This document shows, one piece after another, positions 8,279 to 15,904 of a DNA stretch of 18,507 bases. Source of the stretch: JAWVZH01 sp033722295 (GTDB taxonomy: Bacteria; Bacteroidota; Bacteroidia; Chitinophagales; Saprospiraceae); contig JAWVZH010000048.1 of assembly GCA_033722295.1 (NCBI GenBank), positions 1 to 18,507 on the forward strand, in the 5' to 3' direction. Position 1 is the first letter of the stretch. Each line of letters begins with the position of its first letter. The position numbers were made by a program, and so were the translations under genes. A model generated the notes under the pieces. The model saw nothing but the letters and a program-made list of their open reading frames with translations, had not been told where the DNA came from and ran no database searches.

Positions 8279-8928
8279 CTTGTTCCCAGGCTTTTCAATT
8301 GAAATAATTTGTGGTCGAAGGTAATGGAATCTATGGCATCTTCCGGCTTTTCAAATAATATCGACATGGTTTTCTTTAACCCTGACTCATGCTCGGAAGG
8401 GAGAAACCCGATCGTTACCGAAGCTTCAATATCGAGCGTTTTTTCCGTACAGGTCAATCCCTCCCAATTGATGAGGTCCATGACCTGTTTCATCAATTTA
8501 TAATCAAATGATAGTAAATAGTAATGTCGAACCTCATGATCGATAATACCTGCATTTCGAAGAGCTTCATCCGTCGATGCACCATAAGCTTTGATGAGCC
8601 CCGGAATCCCAAGCTTCGAACCTCCGAAATATCGTACGACCACAACGGCAAGATTAAGAAGGTCCTGACTTTTTAGCTGATTCAGGATCGGAATTCCGGC
8701 ACTTCCAGATGGTTCGCCATCGTCCGAAGCCCTCTCTTCCACCTCGTCCAGTCCTATCCTGTAAGCCAGGCAATGATGGCGTGCCTTAAAATGGTTTTTT
8801 CTTGCTTCTTGCAGAAGCGCTTCTGCCTCCTCACGATTCACCACTCTACGTGCATAGGCGATAAACTTGCTGCCACGGTCCTTGTAAATACCTTCTCCAG
8901 GTCCTTTTATCGTCCTGTATCTGTCCAT
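8275..8928 (-). CDS. yigZ: YigZ/IMPACT-family protein
   Basis: I place the start at the ATG 8926-8928, giving 217 residues. This ATG forms TGATG with the stop of the upstream transporter gene, and the next in-frame ATG upstream (8983-8985) would add 19 residues unlike the family and reach 58 bases into that gene. The N-terminal UPF0029/Impact domain shows SDDGEPSGSAGIPIL (68-82) and VVVRYFGGSKLGIPGL (96-111), the family signature. The C-terminal part (about 135-205) fits the ferredoxin-like DUF1949 domain. In eukaryotes IMPACT binds the GCN1 system. The bacterial role is not firmly established; ribosome or nucleic-acid association has been suggested. It is nested between the DMT transporter and coaE. 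Confidence 0.92.
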   Translation of the reverse strand: MDRYRTIKGPGEGIYKDRGSKFIAYARRVVNREEAEALLQEARKNHFKARHHCLAYRIGLDEVEERASDDGEPSGSAGIPILNQLKSQDLLNLAVVVVRYFGGSKLGIPGLIKAYGASTDEALRNAGIIDHEVRHYYLLSFDYKLMKQVMDLINWEGLTCTEKTLDIEASVTIGFLPSEHESGLKKTMSILFEKPEDAIDSITFDHKLFQLKSLGTR

Positions 8929-9788
8929 CAGGCAAATGTTGTCAGTAAAGCTATTGAAGCTGCAGCAATAAATAATCCGATCCACCTGACAAAACCAATA
9001 TTCTCACTGAAGGCCAACATGGCCACAAGGGATGAAAATAACAAGACGCCAATATTGTTAATGGGGAAGACGATAGAGCCTTCCCATCCCAGGTTCAGTA
9101 CCCAAACAAGGAAGTACATCGAGAAGAAATTTGGTATGCCCAACGCTATTCCAGCCAGGATGTTTCTCTTTCGAATGAGCTTTTCAGGTCCGGAATTCGG
9201 AAGATGTACCAGCAGGCCTGCGACACCGGCTCCGAGAAAGATCATGGTGACGAATGAGGCGTATTCTTCTCCGACCTTACCTTCTGCCTGCCCGAGAAAC
9301 AGCAGGATCTCTATGACACCTGAGATCAGCCAAGTCATCAGAGGTAACAGGAAAAGAACATTCCGTTTGCCCCTTGATCTTAGGGCGTTATGATTATAAA
9401 GTAGTATGCTCAAGATCGCAAGGGCGATGCCCAGTATCTTCACGGGATGAAGGCTCTCTCCGAATATGAGGAGCATAAAGGTCACGGATATGATCAGTGA
9501 CATCTTCTGCATCAGAGTAGCCAGGCCGATGCCGAATTTCTGAACTGTAGTGCCAACAAACCAAAACCCCGCAATAAAAAGCAAGGATAGGGCGAGCGCA
9601 TATGGTATCCATGGCGTGCCGAATGTTTCGATGACTGGCATGGCGCCCATGAACCATGATCCACAGATGTAGCAGACGAAATAATTGATGATAATGGCCG
9701 GGAAATTATCGATGTGATACCTCGGATAAAGTTTGAAGACGAAAGTCAGAACTGACTGAAAGAGGATGGACGCAATTAAAAGAATCAA
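8928..9788 (-). CDS. DMT-superfamily (EamA-type) integral membrane transporter
   Basis: This 286-residue protein is almost entirely hydrophobic, with about ten predicted transmembrane helices in two halves. That is the usual length and layout of EamA/drug-metabolite transporters of the inner membrane. Substrate cannot be read from sequence; known members export amino acids, metabolites or drugs. The reading frame opens after an in-frame TAA 18 bases upstream and contains no ATG near its beginning, so TTG at 9786-9788 is the likely start, preceded by AAGGA two bases away. Its TGA shares one base with the yigZ ATG. It heads a run of four overlapping genes ending in rocD. Transport of ornithine, arginine or proline is therefore a guess from context only. 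Confidence 0.85.
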   Translation of the reverse strand: MILLIASILFQSVLTFVFKLYPRYHIDNFPAIIINYFVCYICGSWFMGAMPVIETFGTPWIPYALALSLLFIAGFWFVGTTVQKFGIGLATLMQKMSLIISVTFMLLIFGESLHPVKILGIALAILSILLYNHNALRSRGKRNVLFLLPLMTWLISGVIEILLFLGQAEGKVGEEYASFVTMIFLGAGVAGLLVHLPNSGPEKLIRKRNILAGIALGIPNFFSMYFLVWVLNLGWEGSIVFPINNIGVLLFSSLVAMLAFSENIGFVRWIGLFIAAASIALLTTFA

Positions 9789-9818
9789 ATCCTTGGTAAA
9801 ACGTTATATACTCATTAA

Positions 9819-9826
9819 CAAATATA
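9819..9826 (-). promoter_or_regulatory. Possible -7 element for the transporter-yigZ-coaE-rocD operon
   Basis: TATATTTG on the minus strand matches TAnnTTTG and would start transcription near 9814, about 26 bases before the TTG start. No good TTTG lies 19-21 bases upstream, and the region is AT-rich, so a chance match is possible. The element overlaps the first base of the divergent DUF1599 gene's ATG. Confidence 0.35.
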
Positions 9827-10422
9827 TGTCGACTATATTCGATATTTGCCCTAACATATTTAATATTCCATTGTCTAATACAATAGATCAATATAACAGA
9901 GCACTCGAATCGTGCAAACATACCTTTATTGAGAAACATAAAGACTATGGTAGTGCTTGGAGAATCCTCCGACTCCCATCTCTTACAGACCAAATGTACA
10001 TCAAGGCGAGCCGGGTTAGAAGTATTCAGGAAACGGGAATTAATAAAGTGGGTGAGTCTATAGAGGGCGAGTTCAAGGCTTTGGTCAACTACGGGATCAT
10101 GGCTGGCATCCAGTACCAACTGGGCAAGCCGGGAGAGGAGAATATGCCTCAACATGAGGTCGAAAGGCTCTATGACCTGGTTGCTGAAAAAATACGCTCA
10201 TTGATGTTGAAAAAAAATCAGGACTATGGCGAGGCCTGGCGTGATATGCGCGTGTCCAGCATTACTGATATGATCATGGTCAAGTTACTACGAATAAAAC
10301 AGATCGAGGACAACAATGGTGAAACGCAGGTGTCGGAAGGTATTGAAGCCAATTATTTCGACATAGTGAACTATGCACTGTTTGCATTGATATTATTAGA
10401 AGAAGAAAATCCTGAAAAATGA
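9826..10422 (+). CDS. Tandem DUF1599 (nucleotide modification associated domain 1) protein
   Basis: I start at ATG 9826, giving 198 residues. An in-frame ATG at 9766 would run into the divergent transporter gene and adds sequence foreign to the family. The protein is an internal duplication. Copy A (about 39-96) has KDYGSAWRILRLPSLTDQ and ends ESIEGEFKALVNYG. Copy B (about 132-188) has QDYGEAWRDMRVSSITDM and ends EGIEANYFDIVNYA. The copies are offset by about 93 residues. This two-domain form is usual in Bacteroidota. The family has been linked by context to nucleotide modification in phages; no reaction is established for the chromosomal form. Its acidic helices (ExxE and FDIVNY) invite comparison with all-alpha NTP pyrophosphatases, which is inference. 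Its TGA overlaps the next gene's ATG by 4 bases. Confidence 0.85.
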   Translation: MSTIFDICPNIFNIPLSNTIDQYNRALESCKHTFIEKHKDYGSAWRILRLPSLTDQMYIKASRVRSIQETGINKVGESIEGEFKALVNYGIMAGIQYQLGKPGEENMPQHEVERLYDLVAEKIRSLMLKKNQDYGEAWRDMRVSSITDMIMVKLLRIKQIEDNNGETQVSEGIEANYFDIVNYALFALILLEEENPEK

Positions 10423-11906
10423 CATTAGGTACCCTGGTACTGAATATTGCGATAGTAGCGATTTTGTTAACGGCCCTGATCAGACTGGTATTCAAGCGTG
10501 AAGAAGCCCTTTGGATGATCTTTATCCAGTCCTTTTGCGGGTCTCTTTTCATTTTCAGTGGATGGGTAAAGGCTGTGGACCCATTGGGCACAGCATATAA
10601 AATGGAACAGTACTTCGCTGAATTTAACTATACCTTTCAGGATACGATGATGAGCTTTATTGCTCCATTATTTCCCTTCCTGTCAGATTATGCCGTCAGT
10701 TTCTCTGTTGTCATGATCGTCTTTGAGATCGTACTGGGTCTTGCTTTACTCATAGGTGCCTACAGGAGGACAACGGCCTGGGCATTTTTTATTTTGACCC
10801 TGTTCTTTACTGTATTGACAGGTTTCACATATCTGACGGGCTATGTTCCTTCTGGAGCGAATTTCTTTGCCTTTGCCGAATGGACGCAATACAATGAGAA
10901 CAACATGCGAGTGACAGATTGCGGTTGTTTCGGGGACTTCATCAAGTTAAAACCAAAGGTTTCTTTTCTGAAAGATGTGGCTCTCTTGGTGCCTGCGATA
11001 CTGTTCATTGTTTTTAACGATAAGCTGTACCGGCTTTTTTCTCCAGGGGTTCGACTTCTGTCTGTCTCCGGACTGGCGGTTATCACCTTGATATATTGCT
11101 TCAGCAATTACGTATGGGACATTCCACACATCGATTTCCGCCCCTTCAAGGAGGGAGCCGATATCCGCGCACAGTACAAGGCTGAGCAGGATGCCATGGC
11201 TGAGAGTTATCAGATCAAGGCCTGGAAGCTGAGGAACAAAGAAACAGGAAATATTGTGGAAGTATCGAATAAGGTCTATATGGCAGAGGTCAGCGATAAG
11301 TATAACAGGAATGAATGGGAGGTAGTGGAGCAGATAACAGGTGAACCGTCAATACCCATTACGAAGATCAGTGACTTCCAGTTTACCGACAGCCGGGGTA
11401 ATGATAAAGCTCAGGAACTGCTTAATTATGAAGGTACTACAGTAATGATCGTGAGTTACAAACTGAAAGGAGAGTATGGTGATCAGGAAGTCACAGTCAA
11501 AGATACGGCGTTTATGATGGATACGATATTGACCGAGCAAGGGGATACAGTCGAGGTAAGAGACGGTATAAGTCGCATAGAAGATAAACAGGTTACCAAG
11601 GGGATGTGGACCTGGGATGAAGACTTCAAGGATGCCTACACGGAGGTAGTCAATCCGTTTGTAAGTCTTGCCCAGAACAGGGGAGCTGAAGTCATGGCAC
11701 TGGTTGGTGGTGCAGGGTTGAAAAAGATCCGGCAGTTCGAGTCGGACATCAATGCCACCTATCCATTTTATGAAGCTGATGACATACTGCTAAAAACTAT
11801 TGTGAGATCCAATCCCGGTATCGTAGTTTGGAAAGATGGGAAGATCATTGCCAAGTGGCATTACAAGAAATTACCAGAATTCTCTGAAGTGGAAGAGATG
11901 TTTTAA
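10419..11906 (+). CDS. BT_3928-type DoxX-like membrane protein with C-terminal thioredoxin-like domain
   Basis: This 495-residue protein has about six transmembrane helices (roughly 5-24, 31-50, 93-113, 118-140, 184-199, 210-228), then a large soluble domain. Between helices 1 and 3 it carries FSGWVKAVDPLGTAYKMEQY (46-65), and later the conserved CGCFGDFIKL (168-177), both features of the DoxX/MauE-like BT_3928 family of Bacteroidota. The C-terminal part (about 400-495) looks like a thioredoxin fold, including NPGIVVWKDGK with a cis-Pro-like position, but it has no CxxC. A redox or quinone-linked role is suggested by the CGC motif and DoxX relationship only. Its ATG lies inside the DUF1599 stop, so the two are translationally coupled; I recall this pairing from Bacteroides, there next to tpiA, which is absent here. 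Confidence 0.85.
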   Translation: MTLGTLVLNIAIVAILLTALIRLVFKREEALWMIFIQSFCGSLFIFSGWVKAVDPLGTAYKMEQYFAEFNYTFQDTMMSFIAPLFPFLSDYAVSFSVVMIVFEIVLGLALLIGAYRRTTAWAFFILTLFFTVLTGFTYLTGYVPSGANFFAFAEWTQYNENNMRVTDCGCFGDFIKLKPKVSFLKDVALLVPAILFIVFNDKLYRLFSPGVRLLSVSGLAVITLIYCFSNYVWDIPHIDFRPFKEGADIRAQYKAEQDAMAESYQIKAWKLRNKETGNIVEVSNKVYMAEVSDKYNRNEWEVVEQITGEPSIPITKISDFQFTDSRGNDKAQELLNYEGTTVMIVSYKLKGEYGDQEVTVKDTAFMMDTILTEQGDTVEVRDGISRIEDKQVTKGMWTWDEDFKDAYTEVVNPFVSLAQNRGAEVMALVGGAGLKKIRQFESDINATYPFYEADDILLKTIVRSNPGIVVWKDGKIIAKWHYKKLPEFSEVEEMF

Positions 11907-11996
11907 GGAAAATTATAATGCGAGTTTAAAGAGTCGTTATATATTAGCGTTCTTAATGCAAAAGTGCAATCAAAGTCGCAGAACACCTAAAGGTAT

Positions 11997-12929
11997 ATGC
12001 TGAGTAGAAGAAGTATCAGAGTCAAAGTGATGCAGTCCTTGTTTATCCTTAATAAGGACGAGAGTTTGAATAAAAAGCAGGCGGTAGAATTCTACGACAG
12101 ATCGATAAATGAAACTTATCAGCTTTATTTATTTAACCTCTACGCCCTGATCGGAATTTGTGAGTTTTCCCTTGAGGATAAGGGTTTGAGACACTCCAAA
12201 TATCTGCCAACTGATGAAGACAAGGCTTTCTCAGCCAAGCTTTATGAGAACGAGCTCATCCAGAGTCTGGTAGACAATCCGGCGTTACAAAAAGTTTTTG
12301 CTCAAAATCAGTTCGAATCCAAGATCGACAAGGATCTTTTGAAGCGACTGTACAAAATGCTCGCGTCCGAAGATGCCTATAAAAGATATCTCCTGGAAGA
12401 CTCAGACAGGTCCAGTCATTTGAGAATACTTCATGAGCTCTACCGAATCTGCAGACGGGATGAGGTGTTCGACGAGATCATGGAGGATAATTTCAGCGCC
12501 TGGGCAGACGACAAGTCGCTTGTCGTGGGAGCGGTTAAGAAGACTCTTAAAGGTCTTCCAAGTGACGGAGAATTCTTTGATGAATTCTACCCGGATACCG
12601 AAACTGTCGACGCTTTCGGTAAAGCCCTTTTGAATAAGGTTATGCAGGACGAGGAATACCTGATGAGTCTCATCGATCCGGTATTGGAAAACTGGGATGC
12701 AGAGAGAGTAGCTCTGGTTGACATGCTTTTTATCAAAATGGCCATTTGCGAGTTCCTCAATTTCGTGACCATACCTACCAAGGTTACACTGAATGAATAT
12801 GTCGAATTATCCAAGGAATACAGTACTGAGAAGAGTAAGGATTTTATCAATGGTGTGTTGGACAAGCTGATGCGTTTGATGAACGAAGAGGGCCTCATCA
12901 AGAAAGAGGGGCGAGGGCTCCTGGCCTGA
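11997..12929 (+). CDS. nusB: Transcription antitermination protein NusB, long Bacteroidota form
   Basis: This 310-residue protein has the NusB opening LSRRSIRVKVMQSLF (2-16), the RNA-binding Arg-rich helix, and the C-terminal core: ERVALVDMLFIKMAICEFL, followed by IPTKVTLNEYVELSKEYS and KDFINGVLDKL. NusB binds boxA RNA together with NusE (S10) and supports rRNA operon antitermination. Classical NusB is about 140 residues. The extra 150-170 residues lie between the two halves and are typical of Bacteroidota. The gap of 90 bases before it contains no terminator that I can see; TATATTAG at 11940-11947 is a one-mismatch -7 candidate without a matching -33 box. The following gene has its own promoter. 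Confidence 0.93.
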   Translation: MLSRRSIRVKVMQSLFILNKDESLNKKQAVEFYDRSINETYQLYLFNLYALIGICEFSLEDKGLRHSKYLPTDEDKAFSAKLYENELIQSLVDNPALQKVFAQNQFESKIDKDLLKRLYKMLASEDAYKRYLLEDSDRSSHLRILHELYRICRRDEVFDEIMEDNFSAWADDKSLVVGAVKKTLKGLPSDGEFFDEFYPDTETVDAFGKALLNKVMQDEEYLMSLIDPVLENWDAERVALVDMLFIKMAICEFLNFVTIPTKVTLNEYVELSKEYSTEKSKDFINGVLDKLMRLMNEEGLIKKEGRGLLA

Positions 12930-12985
12930 TCTTTAACTATCATTTGTTATTGGAATAATTGAATGAGTCAGACATCCTGACCGAA

Positions 12986-13015
12986 TTTCAGTTGTACTTG
13001 GTTTAATTATCTTTG
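12986..13015 (+). promoter_or_regulatory. guaA promoter placed next to the start codon
   Basis: TTTC (12986-12989), an 18-base spacer and TATCTTTG (13008-13015) match the Bacteroidota promoter pattern, with an exact TAnnTTTG -7 box. The -7 box ends 4 bases before the guaA ATG at 13020, so transcription should begin at or within a base or two of the start codon. No other leader or riboswitch-like fold is visible in 12930-13019. Confidence 0.65.
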
Positions 13016-13019
13016 GCGG

Positions 13020-14558
13020 ATGAAAGAAAAGGTGATCATAGTTGATTTCGGATCTCAATACACTCAACTTATTGCCAGAAGAGTCAGGGAACACTATGTT
13101 TATTCCGAGATACAACCTTGTACTGATACTATCGACATCGATGAGACCGTAAAGGCCATCATTCTGTCAGGCAGCCCGATGTCTGTAAAGAACTTTGATG
13201 TGGAGATCAGCCCTCAGTCATTTTTGGGTAAGATCCCGGTACTTGGAATATGTTTTGGCGCACAGTGGTTATCCGAAGAATTGGGCGGCAGGGTAGAGGC
13301 TTCATCTAAAAGAGAGTACGGTAAGGCAAGACTTCACGTTGAAAAAGAGGAGGATCCGATTTTCAACGGATTTTCCGATGATAACCAGATCTGGATGAGT
13401 CATGCTGATACCATTCTTGATCTCCCGGACGAGTTTGAAATTATCGGTCGAACGGATTCGATACCTGTTGCAGCTTACCGATCCAGAGAAGGAGCTTTTG
13501 AACAAAGTATATATGGATTGCAATTTCATCCTGAGGTGACTCACACCATTCAGGGGGAAGCGATCATTGGCAACTTTCTGTTTCACGTTGCCGGTTGTAC
13601 GGGAGATTGGACAACAGCTTCATTTGTTGATGAAAGTATATCAGCTTTGAAGGTGAAGCTGGACGGAGATAAGGTCCTGATGGGATTATCTGGAGGTGTG
13701 GACAGTACGGTTGGCGCTACCTTATTGCATCGAGCTATCGGGGATAATCTTCACTCATTTTTCATAGATAATGGATTATTGAGAAAAGATGAATTCGAAC
13801 ATGTATTAGCCGCCTATAAGCGTATGGGACTGAATGTCACTGGTATAGATGCGCGAGAAGAATTTCTCTCAGAGCTGAAGGGCGTGTCAGACCCGGAAGA
13901 AAAGCGAAAGATCATCGGTCGGGTTTTCATCGAGGTCTTTCAACGTGAAGCTGCCAAAATTCCAGATGTCAAATGGCTGGGCCAGGGTACTATATATCCA
14001 GATGTAATAGAGTCGGTAAGTGTAAAGGGCCCGTCGGCAACTATTAAGTCGCATCATAATGTAGGAGGACTTCCCGAAAGCTTACATCTACAACTGGTCG
14101 AACCCCTTCGTAATCTATTTAAAGATGAAGTCAGGTTGGTGGGCAAGGAAATAGGAGTTCCAGAGGAGATTTTATCAAGACATCCGTTTCCAGGTCCCGG
14201 ATTAAGCATAAGACTTTTAGGTCCGATCAACAAGGATCGACTTAGAATACTCAAAGAGGCGGATGCCATTTATATCGATGGCCTGAAAGACCATGATTTG
14301 TATGATAAAGTTTGGCAGGCTGGTGCAATACTACTACCGGTGCAATCCGTTGGAGTTATGGGTGACGAGAGAACGTACGAGTGGACCATAGCTCTAAGAG
14401 CCGTAAACTCAAGAGATGGCATGACCGCCGAATGGAGTAAGTTGCCCTATGATTTTCTTGCGGAGATCAGTACCAAGATCATTAATGAAGTAAAAGGAGT
14501 TAACAGAGTTGTTTATGATATTTCAACCAAACCTCCGTCGACTATTGAGTGGGAATAG
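13020..14558 (+). CDS. guaA: GMP synthase (glutamine-hydrolysing)
   Basis: This 512-residue two-domain enzyme converts XMP, glutamine and ATP to GMP, glutamate, AMP and PPi, the last step of guanine nucleotide synthesis. The class I glutamine amidotransferase domain (1 to about 195) has the nucleophile C78 in LGICFGAQ, with H170 and E172 in GLQFHPEVTHT completing the triad. The ATP pyrophosphatase domain follows with the PP-loop LSGGVDST (223-230). The C-terminal dimerisation domain contains HPFPGPGLSIRLLGP (388-402) and ends in the usual TKPPSTIEWE. No residue looks out of place. The 3' end overlaps the start of the lipoprotein gene by 44 bases, so guaA, the lipoprotein and trmH are probably co-transcribed. 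Confidence 0.98.
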   Translation: MKEKVIIVDFGSQYTQLIARRVREHYVYSEIQPCTDTIDIDETVKAIILSGSPMSVKNFDVEISPQSFLGKIPVLGICFGAQWLSEELGGRVEASSKREYGKARLHVEKEEDPIFNGFSDDNQIWMSHADTILDLPDEFEIIGRTDSIPVAAYRSREGAFEQSIYGLQFHPEVTHTIQGEAIIGNFLFHVAGCTGDWTTASFVDESISALKVKLDGDKVLMGLSGGVDSTVGATLLHRAIGDNLHSFFIDNGLLRKDEFEHVLAAYKRMGLNVTGIDAREEFLSELKGVSDPEEKRKIIGRVFIEVFQREAAKIPDVKWLGQGTIYPDVIESVSVKGPSATIKSHHNVGGLPESLHLQLVEPLRNLFKDEVRLVGKEIGVPEEILSRHPFPGPGLSIRLLGPINKDRLRILKEADAIYIDGLKDHDLYDKVWQAGAILLPVQSVGVMGDERTYEWTIALRAVNSRDGMTAEWSKLPYDFLAEISTKIINEVKGVNRVVYDISTKPPSTIEWE

Positions 14559-15900
14559 CACCTGCGTAGTTATACTGCTGTTTGCGGTAGTATTATCCAG
14601 TTGTGGAACATCAAAAAAGAGAACCACAAGAGAGCGCTCTCCGTCGCTGAGTGAAAAGCAAAGACAGATAAAGAAGGAAAGATCCCGGATCGATACAGTC
14701 GAATGGATTCTCAATGAAGATCGCAAACCTATAGACGATGAATCTCCTTTACGTGGTAAGGTGCTTCCTCCCAGCCAATTGAAGTCAAGCTATAATATAG
14801 ACCTTATAATACCTTTCAAAGCGCCAACTGTCGGAAGGCCATCTCCCGATGTTGATATTTCAGCGTTTCAAAGGCGTTTTCTGGACTTCTATCTCGGTGC
14901 CAAACTGGCTGCTGATGATCTGTCTAACGAAGGAATTGATCTTAACCTCAAGGTTCACGATAGCCACTATAAAGAAGATGATGTCAGAGACCTTTATTTC
15001 AATGGTGAATTCAGAAGAAGCGATGTCATTATAGGTCCTTATAAAAAGGATAATGTCAAGTGGTTGTCGGAACGAGCAAAATCTTCAAGAACTACAATGA
15101 TATCTCCCTGGATATCCAGTACGTCAATGACAGAAGATAATCCATATTACATCCAGACTAAACCTGGACTGATCCGCCATTATAAGACAATGCTCGGCAC
15201 TGTCCTGGAGAATTACGCAGACCATCAGGTCTTTCTGGTAGTCAAGGAAGACGATGAACTGAAAATGAGATATTTTGATTACGTATCTGAACAATTGAAT
15301 CTTGATCCTGAATTCGAGCATTATAAGATCCTCTCGTTGGATACGGATACTCTGACACATGGCGTCAGTCCTTTTGATACTTCGATCTTTGATACGAGAG
15401 ACTGCAAGATGGTCTTTATGGTTCCTTATGCTTCTGGCCGCGACGCTACCTTTGTATATGATTTCCTGAGGCGCCTCCAGATCGAGGGGCAAGACTGTGA
15501 TTACAAGGTGTATGGAATGTACAGATGGTTGGACTATCGGGATCAGATGTTCGAACTGATGAACTCCATGCCGATATATCTGACGATCAGCAACCTCGTA
15601 AATCCTTTCGATGAGGAGATCAAAAGATTCAGGAAACGCTTTTATACATTATATTTTACTTATCCATCAGAAGACGCCTATGAAGGCTATGACCTAATGA
15701 TGTATGTAGGGAGATCTTTGGCCAGGTTTGGTAATAGGTTCCATTTTCTGTATGATGAAATCCCTCCTTACACCGGACTGCAGACGGTATTTGATGTTCA
15801 GCCTGAATCAGAATTGACCAGCGATGAACTGGAATATTTTGAGAATCGTTTTATCGATATCATTTCTATCGAGAACTTCGAATTCAAAAGAGTCAAGTAA
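14515..15900 (+). CDS. PBP1-like (ABC substrate-binding fold) lipoprotein
   Basis: I start at ATG 14515 (461 residues), which gives a lipoprotein signal ending in VVLSSC with the lipidated Cys at residue 30. A TTG at 14509, 9 bases after AGGAG, is an alternative that adds two residues. A low-complexity basic linker (about 33-60) is followed by a domain with the feel of a periplasmic-binding-protein type 1 fold: IDLIIPFKAP, then FLDFYLGAKLAADDLSNEGI, DVIIGPYKKDNVKWLSE, and a second lobe with VFMVPYASGRDATFVYDFL and EDAYEGYDLMMYVG. I recall Bacteroidota relatives beside guaA that carry LysM repeats before this domain; none is present here. It is probably a sensory or structural envelope protein rather than a transporter subunit, as no ABC permease or ATPase is nearby. 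It ends 4 bases before trmH. Confidence 0.7.
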   Translation: MIFQPNLRRLLSGNSTCVVILLFAVVLSSCGTSKKRTTRERSPSLSEKQRQIKKERSRIDTVEWILNEDRKPIDDESPLRGKVLPPSQLKSSYNIDLIIPFKAPTVGRPSPDVDISAFQRRFLDFYLGAKLAADDLSNEGIDLNLKVHDSHYKEDDVRDLYFNGEFRRSDVIIGPYKKDNVKWLSERAKSSRTTMISPWISSTSMTEDNPYYIQTKPGLIRHYKTMLGTVLENYADHQVFLVVKEDDELKMRYFDYVSEQLNLDPEFEHYKILSLDTDTLTHGVSPFDTSIFDTRDCKMVFMVPYASGRDATFVYDFLRRLQIEGQDCDYKVYGMYRWLDYRDQMFELMNSMPIYLTISNLVNPFDEEIKRFRKRFYTLYFTYPSEDAYEGYDLMMYVGRSLARFGNRFHFLYDEIPPYTGLQTVFDVQPESELTSDELEYFENRFIDIISIENFEFKRVK

Positions 15901-15904
15901 TTTC

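Noticed and set aside
8929..8985. N-terminal extension of YigZ by 19 residues
   Set aside because: It would overlap the transporter gene by 58 bases, and its Cys-rich sequence does not fit the family; the ATG in TGATG at 8928 fits better.
8773..9393. 206-residue open frame on the plus strand
   Set aside because: It runs antisense across the yigZ and transporter genes and has no recognisable motif; both genes beneath it are well supported.
9706..10155. 149-residue open frame on the minus strand covering the start of the DUF1599 gene
   Set aside because: It is antisense to conserved DUF1599 copy A and overlaps the transporter gene in another frame; no family features.
12930..13019. Purine (guanine) riboswitch ahead of guaA
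   Set aside because: The 90-base spacer shows no three-way-junction pattern, and the promoter lies at its very end, so the leader would not be transcribed.
15824..15904. N-terminal extension of TrmH by 27 residues
   Set aside because: It overlaps the lipoprotein gene by 77 bases and is Ser-rich without family similarity; the ATG at 15905 fits the operon spacing.
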